Source: Actinomadura hibisca NBRC 15177
GTDB lineage: Bacteria; Actinomycetota; Actinomycetes; Streptosporangiales; Streptosporangiaceae
Reading direction: 5' to 3'
DNA: 55,276 nucleotides
Assembly: GCF_001552635.1 (NCBI RefSeq)
Contig: NZ_BCRO01000087.1
Span: forward strand, 1-55,276
The position numbers were made by a program, and so were the translations under genes. Shown here piece by piece: positions 39,098-50,803 of the stretch (position 1 is the first letter of the stretch; each line of letters begins with the position of its first letter). The notes under the pieces are model-generated. The model worked only from the letters and a program-made list of their open reading frames with translations, had not been told where the DNA came from and did not search any database.

Positions 39098-40591
39098 ATG
39101 GCGACGTCGTCCGGTGCGCCTGCCGCGCGCACCTTCTTCGGCCATCCCTGGGGGCTGGCCACGCTGTTCTTCACCGAGATGTGGGAACGCTTCAGCTTCT
39201 ACGGGCTGCGCGCGATCCTGGTGCTGTTCCTCATCGCCCCGCCCGCCGACTCCGGGCTCGGCATGGCCGAGGGCACCGCCAAGGCGCTGCTCGGCGTGTA
39301 CATGGCGATGGTGTACTTCGTCGCCCTGCCCGGCGGCTGGATCGCCGACCGCGTCCTCGGGGCGCGCCGCGCGGTGCTGGCCGGCGGCGTGGTCATCATG
39401 CTGGGGCACCTGTCGATGGCGATCCCCGGCGGCGCGGGCTTCGTCTACCTGGGCCTGCTGCTGATCATCGTGGGGACCGGGCTGCTCAAGCCGAACATCT
39501 CCACGATGGTCGGCAAGCTCTACCAGGGGCAGCCGGACGCGCGCCGCGACTCGGCCTTCTCGATCTTCTACATGGGCATCAACATCGGGTCGCTGGCGCC
39601 GTTCGTGGTCGGCTACCTGGGCGAGGAGATCAACTGGCATCTGGGGTTCGGGGCCGCCGCCGTCGGCATGGCGCTCGGGCTGGTCCAGTACCTGCTGGGC
39701 GCGCGGCACCTGGCGGGCGTGGGCGACCGGCCCGGCGACCCGCTCACCCCGGCCGAGCGCGGCCGCGTGTTGCGGATCGCGGGCACGGTCGCGGCCGTGG
39801 CCGCCGCCGTGCTGCTGATCTTCGCGGCGCTGGGGCGGCTCACCGTGGACGGCGTCACGGTGGCGCTGACGGTGCTGGCGATCGTGGTCCCGGCGGCCTA
39901 CTTCGCCTTCATGTTCCGCAGTCCCGAGGTGTCGGCGGAGGAGCGGGTGCGGCTGCGCGCCTACGTGTGGTTGTTCCTGGCCGCCGCGCTGTTCTGGATG
40001 ATCTTCGACCAGGCGGCCGGGCCGCTCAACATCTTCGCGCAGCGCAGCGTCGACCTGAACGTGTTCGGCTGGCAGATGCCCGCGAGCTGGACGCAGAACA
40101 TCAACCCCATCCTGATCATCTGCTTCGCGGCGGTGTTCGCCTGGTTGTGGGTGCGGCTCGGCGACCGGGTCTCCACCCCGCAGAAGTTCGCGTTCGCGCT
40201 GGTGATGTGCGGCCTGTCGTTCGTGGTCATGTCGGTGGCCTCCAACGCGGCGGCCGGGGGCGCGCGGGTGTCGCTGCTGTGGCTGATCGCGGTCTACCTG
40301 CTCCAGACGCTGGGCGAGCTGTCGTTGTCGCCGGTGGGCCTGTCGGTCACCACCCGGCTGGCCCCGCGCGCGTACGCGAGCCAGATGATGGGCGTGTGGT
40401 TCCTGGCCACCGCCGCCGGGGACGCGGTCGGCGGCCAGGTCGCCCGGCTCCAGGAGCCCTGGGGCGACGTGCGGTACTTCCTGCTGCTCGGGGCCTGCAC
40501 GATGGCGGGCGGGGTGGTGATGTTCCTGTTCACCCGGTCGTTGCGGCGGCTGATGGGGGAGGAGCGCCGGGCCGTCCCCAGCGCGGTGTGA
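39098..40591 (+). CDS. POT-family proton:oligopeptide transporter
   Basis: A 497-residue POT/PTR2 symporter with 12-14 helices that imports di- and tripeptides with protons. The signature helix-1 motif is EMWERFSFYGLR (ExxERFxYY type). GLLKPNISTMVGKLY and FSIFYMGINIGSLAPFVVGYLG are the conserved helix 4-5 segments, and LSPVGLSVTTRLAP the helix-10 region. ATG 39098 follows GGGGGGACTGA. It has no operon partners. The GlsB-like gene downstream has its own promoter. Confidence 0.93.
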   Translation: MATSSGAPAARTFFGHPWGLATLFFTEMWERFSFYGLRAILVLFLIAPPADSGLGMAEGTAKALLGVYMAMVYFVALPGGWIADRVLGARRAVLAGGVVIMLGHLSMAIPGGAGFVYLGLLLIIVGTGLLKPNISTMVGKLYQGQPDARRDSAFSIFYMGINIGSLAPFVVGYLGEEINWHLGFGAAAVGMALGLVQYLLGARHLAGVGDRPGDPLTPAERGRVLRIAGTVAAVAAAVLLIFAALGRLTVDGVTVALTVLAIVVPAAYFAFMFRSPEVSAEERVRLRAYVWLFLAAALFWMIFDQAAGPLNIFAQRSVDLNVFGWQMPASWTQNINPILIICFAAVFAWLWVRLGDRVSTPQKFAFALVMCGLSFVVMSVASNAAAGGARVSLLWLIAVYLLQTLGELSLSPVGLSVTTRLAPRAYASQMMGVWFLATAAGDAVGGQVARLQEPWGDVRYFLLLGACTMAGGVVMFLFTRSLRRLMGEERRAVPSAV

Positions 40592-40644
40592 GCAGCATGG
40601 CGGCCGACGCTGTGAACACGTTGTCCGGGCATGTTCGCGCAGGT

Positions 40645-40671
40645 CGTGTCAATGATCGACACGGTGGGTAT
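40645..40671 (+). promoter_or_regulatory. Sigma-B-like promoter of the GlsB-like gene
   Basis: GGGTAT (40666-40671) is a -10 element of the stress-sigma type used in actinobacteria, with GTGTC 15 bases upstream as -35. The -35 overlaps an exact inverted repeat CGTGTC/GACACG (40645-40650 and 40658-40663). It lies 60 bases before ATG 40731 of a stress-type membrane protein. Confidence 0.5.
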
Positions 40672-40730
40672 GGGAGCGGTGACGGCCTCGCGGGCACGCG
40701 GGGCCGACCGAGCGGACCGAGGGAGCGGAC

Positions 40731-41003
40731 ATGACCATCGGGGGGATCTTCACCGCCCTCATCTTCGGCGCCATCATCGGCGCCCTGGGGCGGTTGATCG
40801 TGCCGGGCAAGCAGAACATGCCGATCTGGCTGACCATCGTGGTGGGCATCGTGGCGGCCTTCATCGGCACCTGGCTGGCCAACCTGTTCGGCCTGAAGAC
40901 CAGCGGGTGGAACTTCTGGGAGACGATCTTCCAGGTCGCCCTGGCGGTCATCGGCGTGTACCTGGTGACCGCCTTCTGGCCAAAGCGGACCGGCAGCCAC
41001 TAG
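40731..41003 (+). CDS. GlsB/YeaQ/YmgE-family stress membrane protein
   Basis: A 90-residue protein with three membrane helices (about 4-22, 31-50 and 63-83). It has the family pattern GALGRLIVPGKQ and a Gly-rich first helix (GGIFTALIFGAIIGALG). Members (transglycosylase-associated protein family) rise in general stress, but the molecular role is unknown. ATG 40731 follows GGGAGCGG. The gene has its own sigma-B-like promoter and is followed by a strong hairpin. Confidence 0.92.
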   Translation: MTIGGIFTALIFGAIIGALGRLIVPGKQNMPIWLTIVVGIVAAFIGTWLANLFGLKTSGWNFWETIFQVALAVIGVYLVTAFWPKRTGSH

Positions 41004-41040
41004 GGCCGGAGATGCACAGCCGGAAGTGCCCGGCGGACCG

Positions 41041-41086
41041 CGCCCGGCCGCCGTCTCCCTCGCCACGGGGGAGCGGCGGCCGGGCG
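41041..41086. terminator. 13+5-bp hairpin between convergent genes
   Basis: CGCCCGGCCGCCG (41041-41053) pairs exactly with 41074-41086. After a one-base bulge the stem continues as CTCCC/GGGAG (41055-41059 with 41069-41073). TTCG follows on the plus strand. It separates the GlsB-like gene from the minus-strand prpE. Confidence 0.85.
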
Positions 41087-41121
41087 TTCGCCGTCGTCCG
41101 GCCGTTCCGGCCCGGAAGGGG

Positions 41122-43008
<1,887 letters not shown>

Positions 43009-43097
43009 GTCGTCCTCCGGGTGCAGGTCCCACCGCCCCGCCTCGGGTTAGGGGGCGCACCCCTATACGGCCTGCCGGGGGAGGGGTTCGTCAAGGC

Positions 43098-43121
43098 CCC
43101 GCGCCGTACTGGTGGCGCGGG
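43098..43121 (-). terminator. Hairpin after the MFS pump gene
   Basis: CCCGCGCC (43098-43105) pairs exactly with GGCGCGGG (43114-43121) around an eight-base loop. On the minus strand it lies 34 bases beyond the MFS stop and ahead of prpE, so it probably ends the MFS transcript. Confidence 0.6.
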
Positions 43122-43154
43122 ACCGGCGATCGTGCGGCCCCTCCCCGCGCGCCG

Positions 43155-44585
43155 TCAGCGGTGCGGGTGGCGCAGGCCGTGCCCCACCGCGACCGCGGCC
43201 GCCAGCACCGCGCCGCCCGCCACGATCCAGAAGCACAGCTCGTAGGCGTGCAGCGTCGGCACGCGGGTCCCGGCGATGGTGTGCCCGGTGAGGATGGCGG
43301 CGGTGACGGCCCCGGCGATCGAGCCGCCGGTGGTGCGCACCAGCGAGTTGATGCCGCTGGCGATGCCGCTCTGGTCCATCGGCACGTGCTGGACGGCGAG
43401 GGTGCCGAGCGCGGCGTAGGCGATGCCGAAGCCGACGCCCTGGATGCCGCTGAAGATGAGCATCTCGTAGCCGTGCTCGTTGAACAGCGCCAGCCACACG
43501 TAGCTGAGCGCGGCGAACACCGACCCGGTGGCCAGCGTGAACGCCGGGCCGAGCCGCGCGGCCAGCCGCCCGGCCATCGCCGAGAAGAACAACATCGTCA
43601 CGGTGCTGGGCAGCATGTACAGGCCGACGTCCAGCACCGAGCCGCTCAGCCCGTACCCGAGCTTGTCCTTGGGCGTCTGCACGAAGTTGGAGATCAGGGT
43701 GAACGCGGCGAACATCGAGAAGCCCAGCAGGATCGAGGCGAGGTTCGCCGACAACGACTGCGGCCCCACCAGCAGCCGCAGCCGCACCAGCGGCTCGCGG
43801 ACCTTCGCCTCCACCAGCACCCACACCGCGCACACGGCCGCGGCGGCGGCGAACAGCCCGAGCACGCCGCCCGAGGCCCAGCCCCACCGGTTGCCCTGGC
43901 TGATGCCGAGCAGCAGGCACACCAGCCACGCCGCCAGCAGCAGCGCCCCGGCGACGTCGGGACGGCCGCCCGAGCGCGCGCCGACGTCCGGCGCGCTGAA
44001 CCACACCAGCACCATCCCGGCCGCCGCGAGGCCCACGGTGATCCAGAACACCGGGTGGTGGCTGGTGGTGCGGTCGGCGATCAGGCCCGTCACCAGCATG
44101 CCGATGGTGCCGCCGACGCCCATGGTGGCGCTGACGATGCCGATGGCGGTCATGACGCGCTCGCGCGGGAAGGTGTCGCGGATCATGCCGATGGCCAGCG
44201 GGACCAGCGCGGCCGAGGTGCCCTGCAGCGCGCGCCCGGCCACCAGCACCGGCAACGAGCCCGACAGCGCGCAGATCACCGAGCCGGCCAGCAGCAGGCC
44301 CATCGCGACCAGGATCATCTTCTTCTTGCCGTACATGTCGCCGAACCGCGACAGCAGCGGGGTGGCGACCGCGCCGGCCAGCAGCGAGGCGGTGAACACC
44401 CAGGTCACCGAGGTGACCGAGACGTCGAACAGGACCATCAGCCGGGGCAGCAGCGGGATCACCAGGGTCTGCTGGACCGACACCACCATCCCGGCGGTGG
44501 CCAGGGCCAGCAGGGTGAGGCCGGGGTGCGGCGGCCGGTCGTCCCGGCCGGTCCGCGCGGGCGCCGCGGTGGCGGCTTCGGTCAT
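43155..44585 (-). CDS. MFS drug efflux-type transporter
   Basis: A 476-residue proton-coupled exporter. DHA2-like features are QQTLVIPLLPRL in helix 1, the loop motif RFGDMYGKKKMILVAM and the helix-5 antiporter motif (GIVSATMGVGGTIGMLVTGLIADR). The helices number at least 12 and probably 14. The N-terminal 20 residues are polar. ATG 44585 follows GGAGG. It is divergent from a MarR regulator that has a clear operator between the two genes, the classic layout of a ligand-induced efflux pump. The substrate is unknown. Confidence 0.9.
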   Translation of the reverse strand: MTEAATAAPARTGRDDRPPHPGLTLLALATAGMVVSVQQTLVIPLLPRLMVLFDVSVTSVTWVFTASLLAGAVATPLLSRFGDMYGKKKMILVAMGLLLAGSVICALSGSLPVLVAGRALQGTSAALVPLAIGMIRDTFPRERVMTAIGIVSATMGVGGTIGMLVTGLIADRTTSHHPVFWITVGLAAAGMVLVWFSAPDVGARSGGRPDVAGALLLAAWLVCLLLGISQGNRWGWASGGVLGLFAAAAAVCAVWVLVEAKVREPLVRLRLLVGPQSLSANLASILLGFSMFAAFTLISNFVQTPKDKLGYGLSGSVLDVGLYMLPSTVTMLFFSAMAGRLAARLGPAFTLATGSVFAALSYVWLALFNEHGYEMLIFSGIQGVGFGIAYAALGTLAVQHVPMDQSGIASGINSLVRTTGGSIAGAVTAAILTGHTIAGTRVPTLHAYELCFWIVAGGAVLAAAVAVGHGLRHPHR

Positions 44586-44640
44586 GGGGGTCCTCCAGGG
44601 GGGAGCGCGCCGGGGTGCGGCGACCCGAGGAGCCTACTAC

Positions 44641-44671
44641 TTACTTAACGAAAGTAATTTGGCTGTAAGAT
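44641..44671. promoter_or_regulatory. MarR operator and leaderless promoter
   Basis: TTACTT (44641-44646) and AAGTAA (44652-44657) form an exact inverted repeat with a five-base spacer, a typical MarR site. TAAGAT (44666-44671) is a -10 element with a transcription start expected at or one base before ATG 44679, so the regulator mRNA is leaderless. The operator lies between -35 and -10, and also upstream of the divergent pump. Confidence 0.7.
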
Positions 44672-44678
44672 CGATCAC

Positions 44679-45242
44679 ATGCCAGCACCCGAGATCGACC
44701 CGGACGTCGTCGAGATCGAGCGGGCCCTCACCCGGGTCGCCCACCTGCTCACCCGTTCCAAGCGGCACGGCCGCACCGTCGCCGCCGCGGGCGTGCCGGT
44801 GGACCGCGCCGCCGTCCCGCTGCTGCGGCTGCTGGCCGAGCACGGCGGCCCGATGCGGCCGAGCGAGCTGGCCGCCCAGCTCGCCGTGGAACCCCCGCAC
44901 GTCACGCGCCAGGTGCAGCGCCTGGAGCGGAGCGGCTACGTCGAGCGGGTGCCCGACCCCGACGACGGCCGCGCCCAGCGGGTGCGGCTGACCGACGCCG
45001 GGGCCGCCGCCGTCGAGTGCGTGCGCGCGGTGGGACGGCGCTGGATGACCGGCGCGCTGGCCGACTGGCCGGCCGAGGACCGGCGGCTGCTGGCCGGGCT
45101 GGTGCACCGCATGGTGGACGACTTCGCCGCCTACTCGGCCTCCGACTGCGACCACTACGGCATCGCCGGGCCGCCCGGCGGGCCCGTGGCCGACCCTGCC
45201 GCCGACCGTCCCGCGGCCGAGATCGACGATCTCACAGTGTGA
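44679..45242 (+). CDS. MarR-family transcriptional regulator
   Basis: A 187-residue winged-helix dimeric repressor. Helices form the dimer interface (about 5-40 and 120-160). The HTH and wing are MRPSELAAQLAVEPPHVTRQ and ERSGYVERVPDPDDGRAQRVRLTDAG. The C-terminal 35 residues (GPPGGPVADPAADRPAAEIDD) are low complexity. It probably represses itself and the divergent MFS pump through the palindrome at 44641-44657, releasing DNA when a pump substrate binds. Confidence 0.93.
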   Translation: MPAPEIDPDVVEIERALTRVAHLLTRSKRHGRTVAAAGVPVDRAAVPLLRLLAEHGGPMRPSELAAQLAVEPPHVTRQVQRLERSGYVERVPDPDDGRAQRVRLTDAGAAAVECVRAVGRRWMTGALADWPAEDRRLLAGLVHRMVDDFAAYSASDCDHYGIAGPPGGPVADPAADRPAAEIDDLTV

Positions 45243-45289
45243 ACCGGTTCCGCTTTCGCGAGCGCCCCCGCCGTCCATAGGGTTGCCCG

Positions 45290-46593
<1,304 letters not shown>

Positions 46594-46594
<1 letters not shown>

Positions 46595-48369
46595 TGCAGG
46601 TCGTCGCCACCGCGGGCCACGTCGACCACGGCAAGTCCACGCTCGTGCGCGCCCTCACCGGCATGGAACCCGACCGGCTGGCCGAGGAGCGCCGCCGGGG
46701 CCGGACCCTGGACCTGGGCTTCGCCTGGACCGACCTGCCCTCCGGCGAGCGCCTGGCGTTCGTGGACGTCCCCGGGCACGAACGCTTCGTCACCACGATG
46801 CTCGCCGGGGTGGGCCCGGTGCCCGCGGTGCTGCTGGCCGTCGCCGCCGACGAGGGCTGGATGCCGCAGACCGAGGAGCACCTGGCCGCCCTGGACGCGC
46901 TCGGCGTCCGGCACGGCGTGCTGGTCGTCACCCGCGCCGACGTCGCCGACCCGCGCCTGGCGGTGCGGCAGGCCCGCGAACGCCTCGCCACCACCGCGCT
47001 GCGCAACGCCGAGACCGTCACCGTCAGCGCCCTGACCGGCGCGGGGATGGACGAGCTGACCGCCGCCCTGGACCGGCTGGCGGCCCGCCTGCCCGTCCCC
47101 GACCCGGCCGCGCCGGTGCGGCTGTGGATCGACCGCGCCTTCACCGTCCCGGGCAGCGGCACCGTCGTCACGGGCACCCTCGCGGCGGGCAGTATCGCCG
47201 TGGACGACGAACTGGTGCTGACACCGTCCGGAGCACGCGTCCGCATCCGCGCCATCGAGTCCACCAAACGGCCCCGCGACGCGGTGAGCGGCATCGCCCG
47301 CGTCGCCCTGAACCTGCGCGGCGTGGACCGCGACGCCGTGGCGCGCGGCATGGCGCTCGTCACCCCCAACGCATGGTCCCCCACGACCTGCGTGGACGTG
47401 CGCACCCGCTTCGGCGAGGCGTCCGGCCGCCTGTCCCGCCAGATGATCCTGCACCTGGGCTCGGCCGCCGTCCCGGTCCGCCTGCGCCCCCTCGGCCCCG
47501 ACACCGCGCGCCTCACCCTCAACACCCGGCTGCCGCTGCACGTGGGCGACAACGCCCTGCTGCGCGATCCGGGCCGCCGCGCCGTGGCCGGGATCAACGT
47601 GCTGGACGTGCGCCCGCCGACCCTGGTGCGACGCGGCGCGGGAGCCGCCCGCGCCCGCGAACTGGCGACCTGGCCCGACCGCCCCGACGGCGCGGTACTG
47701 CTGCGCCGCCACGGCGTACTGCGCCGCGACGACCTGAAGGTGATGGGCTGCGCGGTACCGCCCACGGCCATCGACCTGGGCGAATGGGCGGCCGACCCGG
47801 ACCACTGGGCCATCCTGCACACCCGCCTGCGCCAAGAAGTAACCCAGAACGCCACGGACCGCCCCCTGGCCCCCGGCCTGCCCCTGGAAACCGCCCGCCT
47901 GAAGCTGGCCCTCCCCGCCCGCCACCTGGTGACGGCCCTGGTGCGCCCCCCACTGCGCGTGGAAGGCGGCCGCGTCCACGGCCCCGACACAGGCCCACCC
48001 CCGCAGGTACGCGAGGCGGTAGCGCGCCTACGAGCCGAACTGGACCCGTCCCCCTTCCAGGCCCCCACAACAGAACGCCTGACCGCCCTGGGCCTGACGG
48101 GCCCCGTCCTGGCCGCCGCCGCAAAAGCGGGCGCAGTCCTGCACCTCCCCGACAACGTGGTGCTACTGCCAGGCGCAGACAAGGAAGCCCTGCGCATCCT
48201 GGACAAACTGCCGCACCCGTTCACGGCAAGCCAGGCACGCCAGGCCCTGAACACAACGCGCCGCGTGACGATAGCCCTGCTGGAACACCTGGACGCCCAG
48301 GGCCTGACCCAAAGAGTCCCCGACGGCCGCCACACCCCAACCCCCGACGACGGCGACGCGCCTAACTGA
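46594..48369 (+). CDS. selB: SelB, selenocysteine-specific elongation factor
   Basis: A 591-residue GTPase that delivers Sec-tRNA to UGA codons marked by a SECIS element. The G domain (1-170) has AGHVDHGKST (Lys14), DVPGHERF and VTRADV. Domains 2-3 follow (about 175-340), and the C-terminal winged helices (about 400-591) bind SECIS RNA. The length is normal for actinobacteria. Codon use changes along the gene: from about 47690 codons ending in A (GCA, ACA, GTA, CTA, GAA, AAA) become frequent, unlike the first half. The last eight bases overlap the convergent homing endonuclease gene. Confidence 0.95.
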
Positions 48370-49330
48370 GCGGTGTGCGGCCTCCCCTGCCCTCTTGGGC
48401 TTGGCGCAGGCGCCAACGACGAAGCTGCACGCTTTGCTCGGTACGCCCGAGGAGACGGGCCCCCTCCTTGATCGTCGAGTTCAGGGCCACGGCGTCCTCT
48501 TCCGGCGTCCAGCGTTTCCTCGTCGTCCGGCGGCGCATCCCTTCCGGCCGGGTCCACTGCGCCACCTCCCGTGCCCGTGCCCGCTTTCGCTCAAGCGCGA
48601 GGCAGCCTTCGTAATAGAGCCAGCGCGTGAACTCGACCGCTGGCTCCGAAGTCAGAAGCGGGTTGTAGATCCCATCCCGCTTGTTCGGGTTGACGGTCCG
48701 CTGTACGCCCGTGACTTCGTGGACCTTGTCGCAGAAGTATGCGTTCAGGGCGGGGCTCAAGGTGGTGAAGCTGATGAAGGGATACCCCCGCGCGGTGAAG
48801 CCGACGGAGCCGTCCGCATCAACCAGCCCCCGCACATAGTCCGGCTCGCTGACGGGAATGTCAGGAGGGCGGACGGTGGCGGCCTTTCTCCCGCTCGGCA
48901 AGCCCAACGCCTCAAGTGCGTGACGCGCAGCACCAGTGTGCAGGGACCAGATAGCCGTAGCGTGCTCCTCGGCGAAGTTGGTCCGTCTGGAACGGAACCT
49001 GATGGAGCTCTTGTACGGCACGATTCTTTGGAACTGCTGGAGGATGTCCAGATCTACGGCGGACAGCTCTACAGTGATTCTTCCCTTGTTCTTACCTCCT
49101 TTCCAGTAGGAGCCATCCGTCTGAAGGAAGGCGAAGAGATAGGCCATCTCAGGGCGTTCGAGATCGAACGTCTGAGCCGCCTCCAGTAGTTCTTTCGTAC
49201 TAGGAAGGCGTTGATCCGGGGGCGGCCTCTGATCCTTTGGGGTGACTCTGAGCCACTTCGTGTAGTGCGCGGAACAGAGTCCGCGCCTCCTTGCGGGCTG
49301 CATGCAGTGGTGGGTGAAGCATTCGTTCAC
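48362..49330 (-). CDS. Free-standing LAGLIDADG endonuclease-like protein
   Basis: A 322-residue protein with both LAGLIDADG helices: AYLFAFLQTDGSYW (Asp72) and DYVRGLVDADGSVGF (Asp173), so a single-chain two-repeat nuclease with both acidic residues intact. The N-terminus has Cys4, Cys9, Cys19 and His22, a likely zinc finger (PARRRGLCSAHY). The C-terminus (about 275-320) has a Myb/SANT-like helix pair (KRWTPEEDAVAL, LLGRTEQSVQLRRW). GTG 49330 is chosen because GGAGGGG lies seven bases upstream. The gene is visibly poorer in G+C, with different codons from its neighbours, which fits recent transfer. No intron or intein surrounds it. Confidence 0.82.
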   Translation of the reverse strand: MNECFTHHCMQPARRRGLCSAHYTKWLRVTPKDQRPPPDQRLPSTKELLEAAQTFDLERPEMAYLFAFLQTDGSYWKGGKNKGRITVELSAVDLDILQQFQRIVPYKSSIRFRSRRTNFAEEHATAIWSLHTGAARHALEALGLPSGRKAATVRPPDIPVSEPDYVRGLVDADGSVGFTARGYPFISFTTLSPALNAYFCDKVHEVTGVQRTVNPNKRDGIYNPLLTSEPAVEFTRWLYYEGCLALERKRARAREVAQWTRPEGMRRRTTRKRWTPEEDAVALNSTIKEGARLLGRTEQSVQLRRWRLRQAQEGRGGRTPLS

Positions 49331-49602
49331 AGTCAATCCCCTCCGTCCGGATGACGAACACGTGACGCGCCTCAATCGAACTGAGAGAAGTGTGACCCAT
49401 CAAGCTGATCGAAATCTCGGCAATGGCGAATGTCGAGGCGGCGGACGAGGACTCGAAGAAGTGGGGCCGGAGCCGTCCGGTCCGCCGGAGGCCGGGTCTG
49501 CGCAGGTGGGCGGGGTAGGAAAACAAGTTGAGGCGGAGTGGCCCGGTCTGGCTACATGGAACGCGGTTCGGATCACTGTCGAGTTTCGGAGAGGAGCAGA
49601 TG
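49331..49602. promoter_or_regulatory. Intergenic region before rtcB
   Basis: 272 bases with no supported gene, divergent between the endonuclease and rtcB. It is less G+C-rich at its left end, like the endonuclease gene, and becomes typical near 49440. TTGAGG (49527-49532) with CTACAT 18 bases on (49551-49556) is a possible rtcB promoter. A gene boundary or an insertion junction may lie here. Confidence 0.35.
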
Positions 49603-50796
49603 ATGCCGTACCAGACGCTCAAGGGCGGTCGCGTTCCGATCCGGATGTGGACCGACCCGAGCACCGTCGAGGACGTCGCGCTGGAGCAGTTGCAGAATGT
49701 GTCCCGCCTACCGTGGGTGGAGGGCCTGGCGGTCATGCCGGACGTGCACTACGGCAAGGGCGCGACCGTGGGCTCGGTCATCGCGATGCGCGACGCCGTC
49801 TCCCCGGCCGCCGTCGGCGTGGACATTGGCTGCGGGATGACCGCCGTCAAGTCCACCCTCACCCTTGAGGACATGCCCGACGACCTCGGCCTGCTGCGGT
49901 CACGGCTGGAGCGGGCGATTCCGGTCGGCCGCCACTCCCACAAGGAGCCGGTGGACCCGTCGGCGCTGCCCGGCCTGAAGGAACGCGGCTGGTACGACTT
50001 CTGGAAGCGGTTCGAGGAGCTGCATCCCGCCGTGCGCGGCAGGCTCGGCAGGGCCCGCGCGCAGCTCGGCTCCCTGGGATCCGGCAACCACTTTTGCGAA
50101 CTTTGTGTAGATGAGTCCGGTTCGGTGTGGCTTGTACTGCACTCCGGGTCGCGGAACATCGGCAAGGAGCTCGCCGAGCACCACGTCGAAGCCGCGCGGA
50201 AGTTGCCGCACAACCAGGACCTGCCGGACCCCGACCTCGCGGTGTTCCTGGCCGGGACCGTCAAGATGGACGAGTACCGGCACGACCTGTTCTGGGCGCA
50301 GGAGTACGCGCGCCGGAACCGGGCCGTGATGATCGCGCTCGCGCAGCAGGTGGTCACGAAGTACTTCGGCGCGAAGCGTTGCAAGTGGGGCGAGACCATC
50401 TCCTGCCACCACAACTACGTGGCGGAGGAGACCTACGACGGTGTGGAGCTGCTGGTCACCCGCAAGGGCGCGATCCGCGCCGGGGCGGGCGATCTCGGGA
50501 TCATCCCCGGGTCGATGGCCACCGGCACCTACATCGTGCGCGGGCTCGGCAACAAGGCGGCCTACGACTCGGCCTCGCACGGCGCGGGGCGGAAGATGAG
50601 CCGTAACCAGGCGCGCAAGGTGTTCACGGTGGACGACCTGATCGAGCAGACCAAGGGCGTCGAGTGCCGTAAGGACGGGGGCGTCCTCGATGAGATCCCC
50701 GGGGCTTACAAGGACCTGGAGTCGGTGATGGCGGCGCAGTCGGACCTGGTGGAGGTCGTGGCGCACCTGCGGCAGTTGATCTGCGTGAAGGGCTGA
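49603..50796 (+). CDS. rtcB: RtcB RNA ligase
   Basis: A 397-residue GTP- and Mn-dependent ligase that joins RNA 2',3'-cyclic phosphate or 3'-phosphate ends to 5'-OH ends. The metal site includes Asp74 and Cys77 (VGVDIGCGM), His163 (GSGNHF), His180 (LHSGSRNIG) and His270 (CHHNYV). The guanylylated histidine is His326 in SHGAGRKMSRNQA. There is no intein. ATG 49603 is chosen over ATG 49600 because of the GGAGAGGAG spacing. It heads an operon: the next gene starts eight bases after its stop. Roles in bacteria include repair of RNA cut by toxins. Confidence 0.95.
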   Translation: MPYQTLKGGRVPIRMWTDPSTVEDVALEQLQNVSRLPWVEGLAVMPDVHYGKGATVGSVIAMRDAVSPAAVGVDIGCGMTAVKSTLTLEDMPDDLGLLRSRLERAIPVGRHSHKEPVDPSALPGLKERGWYDFWKRFEELHPAVRGRLGRARAQLGSLGSGNHFCELCVDESGSVWLVLHSGSRNIGKELAEHHVEAARKLPHNQDLPDPDLAVFLAGTVKMDEYRHDLFWAQEYARRNRAVMIALAQQVVTKYFGAKRCKWGETISCHHNYVAEETYDGVELLVTRKGAIRAGAGDLGIIPGSMATGTYIVRGLGNKAAYDSASHGAGRKMSRNQARKVFTVDDLIEQTKGVECRKDGGVLDEIPGAYKDLESVMAAQSDLVEVVAHLRQLICVKG

Positions 50797-50803
50797 GGTC
50801 GTC

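Noticed and set aside
49603..50796. Intein in RtcB, given the LAGLIDADG gene nearby
   Set aside because: RtcB is an uninterrupted 397 residues with all motifs in order and no splice-junction Cys/His-Asn signature; the endonuclease is on the opposite strand.
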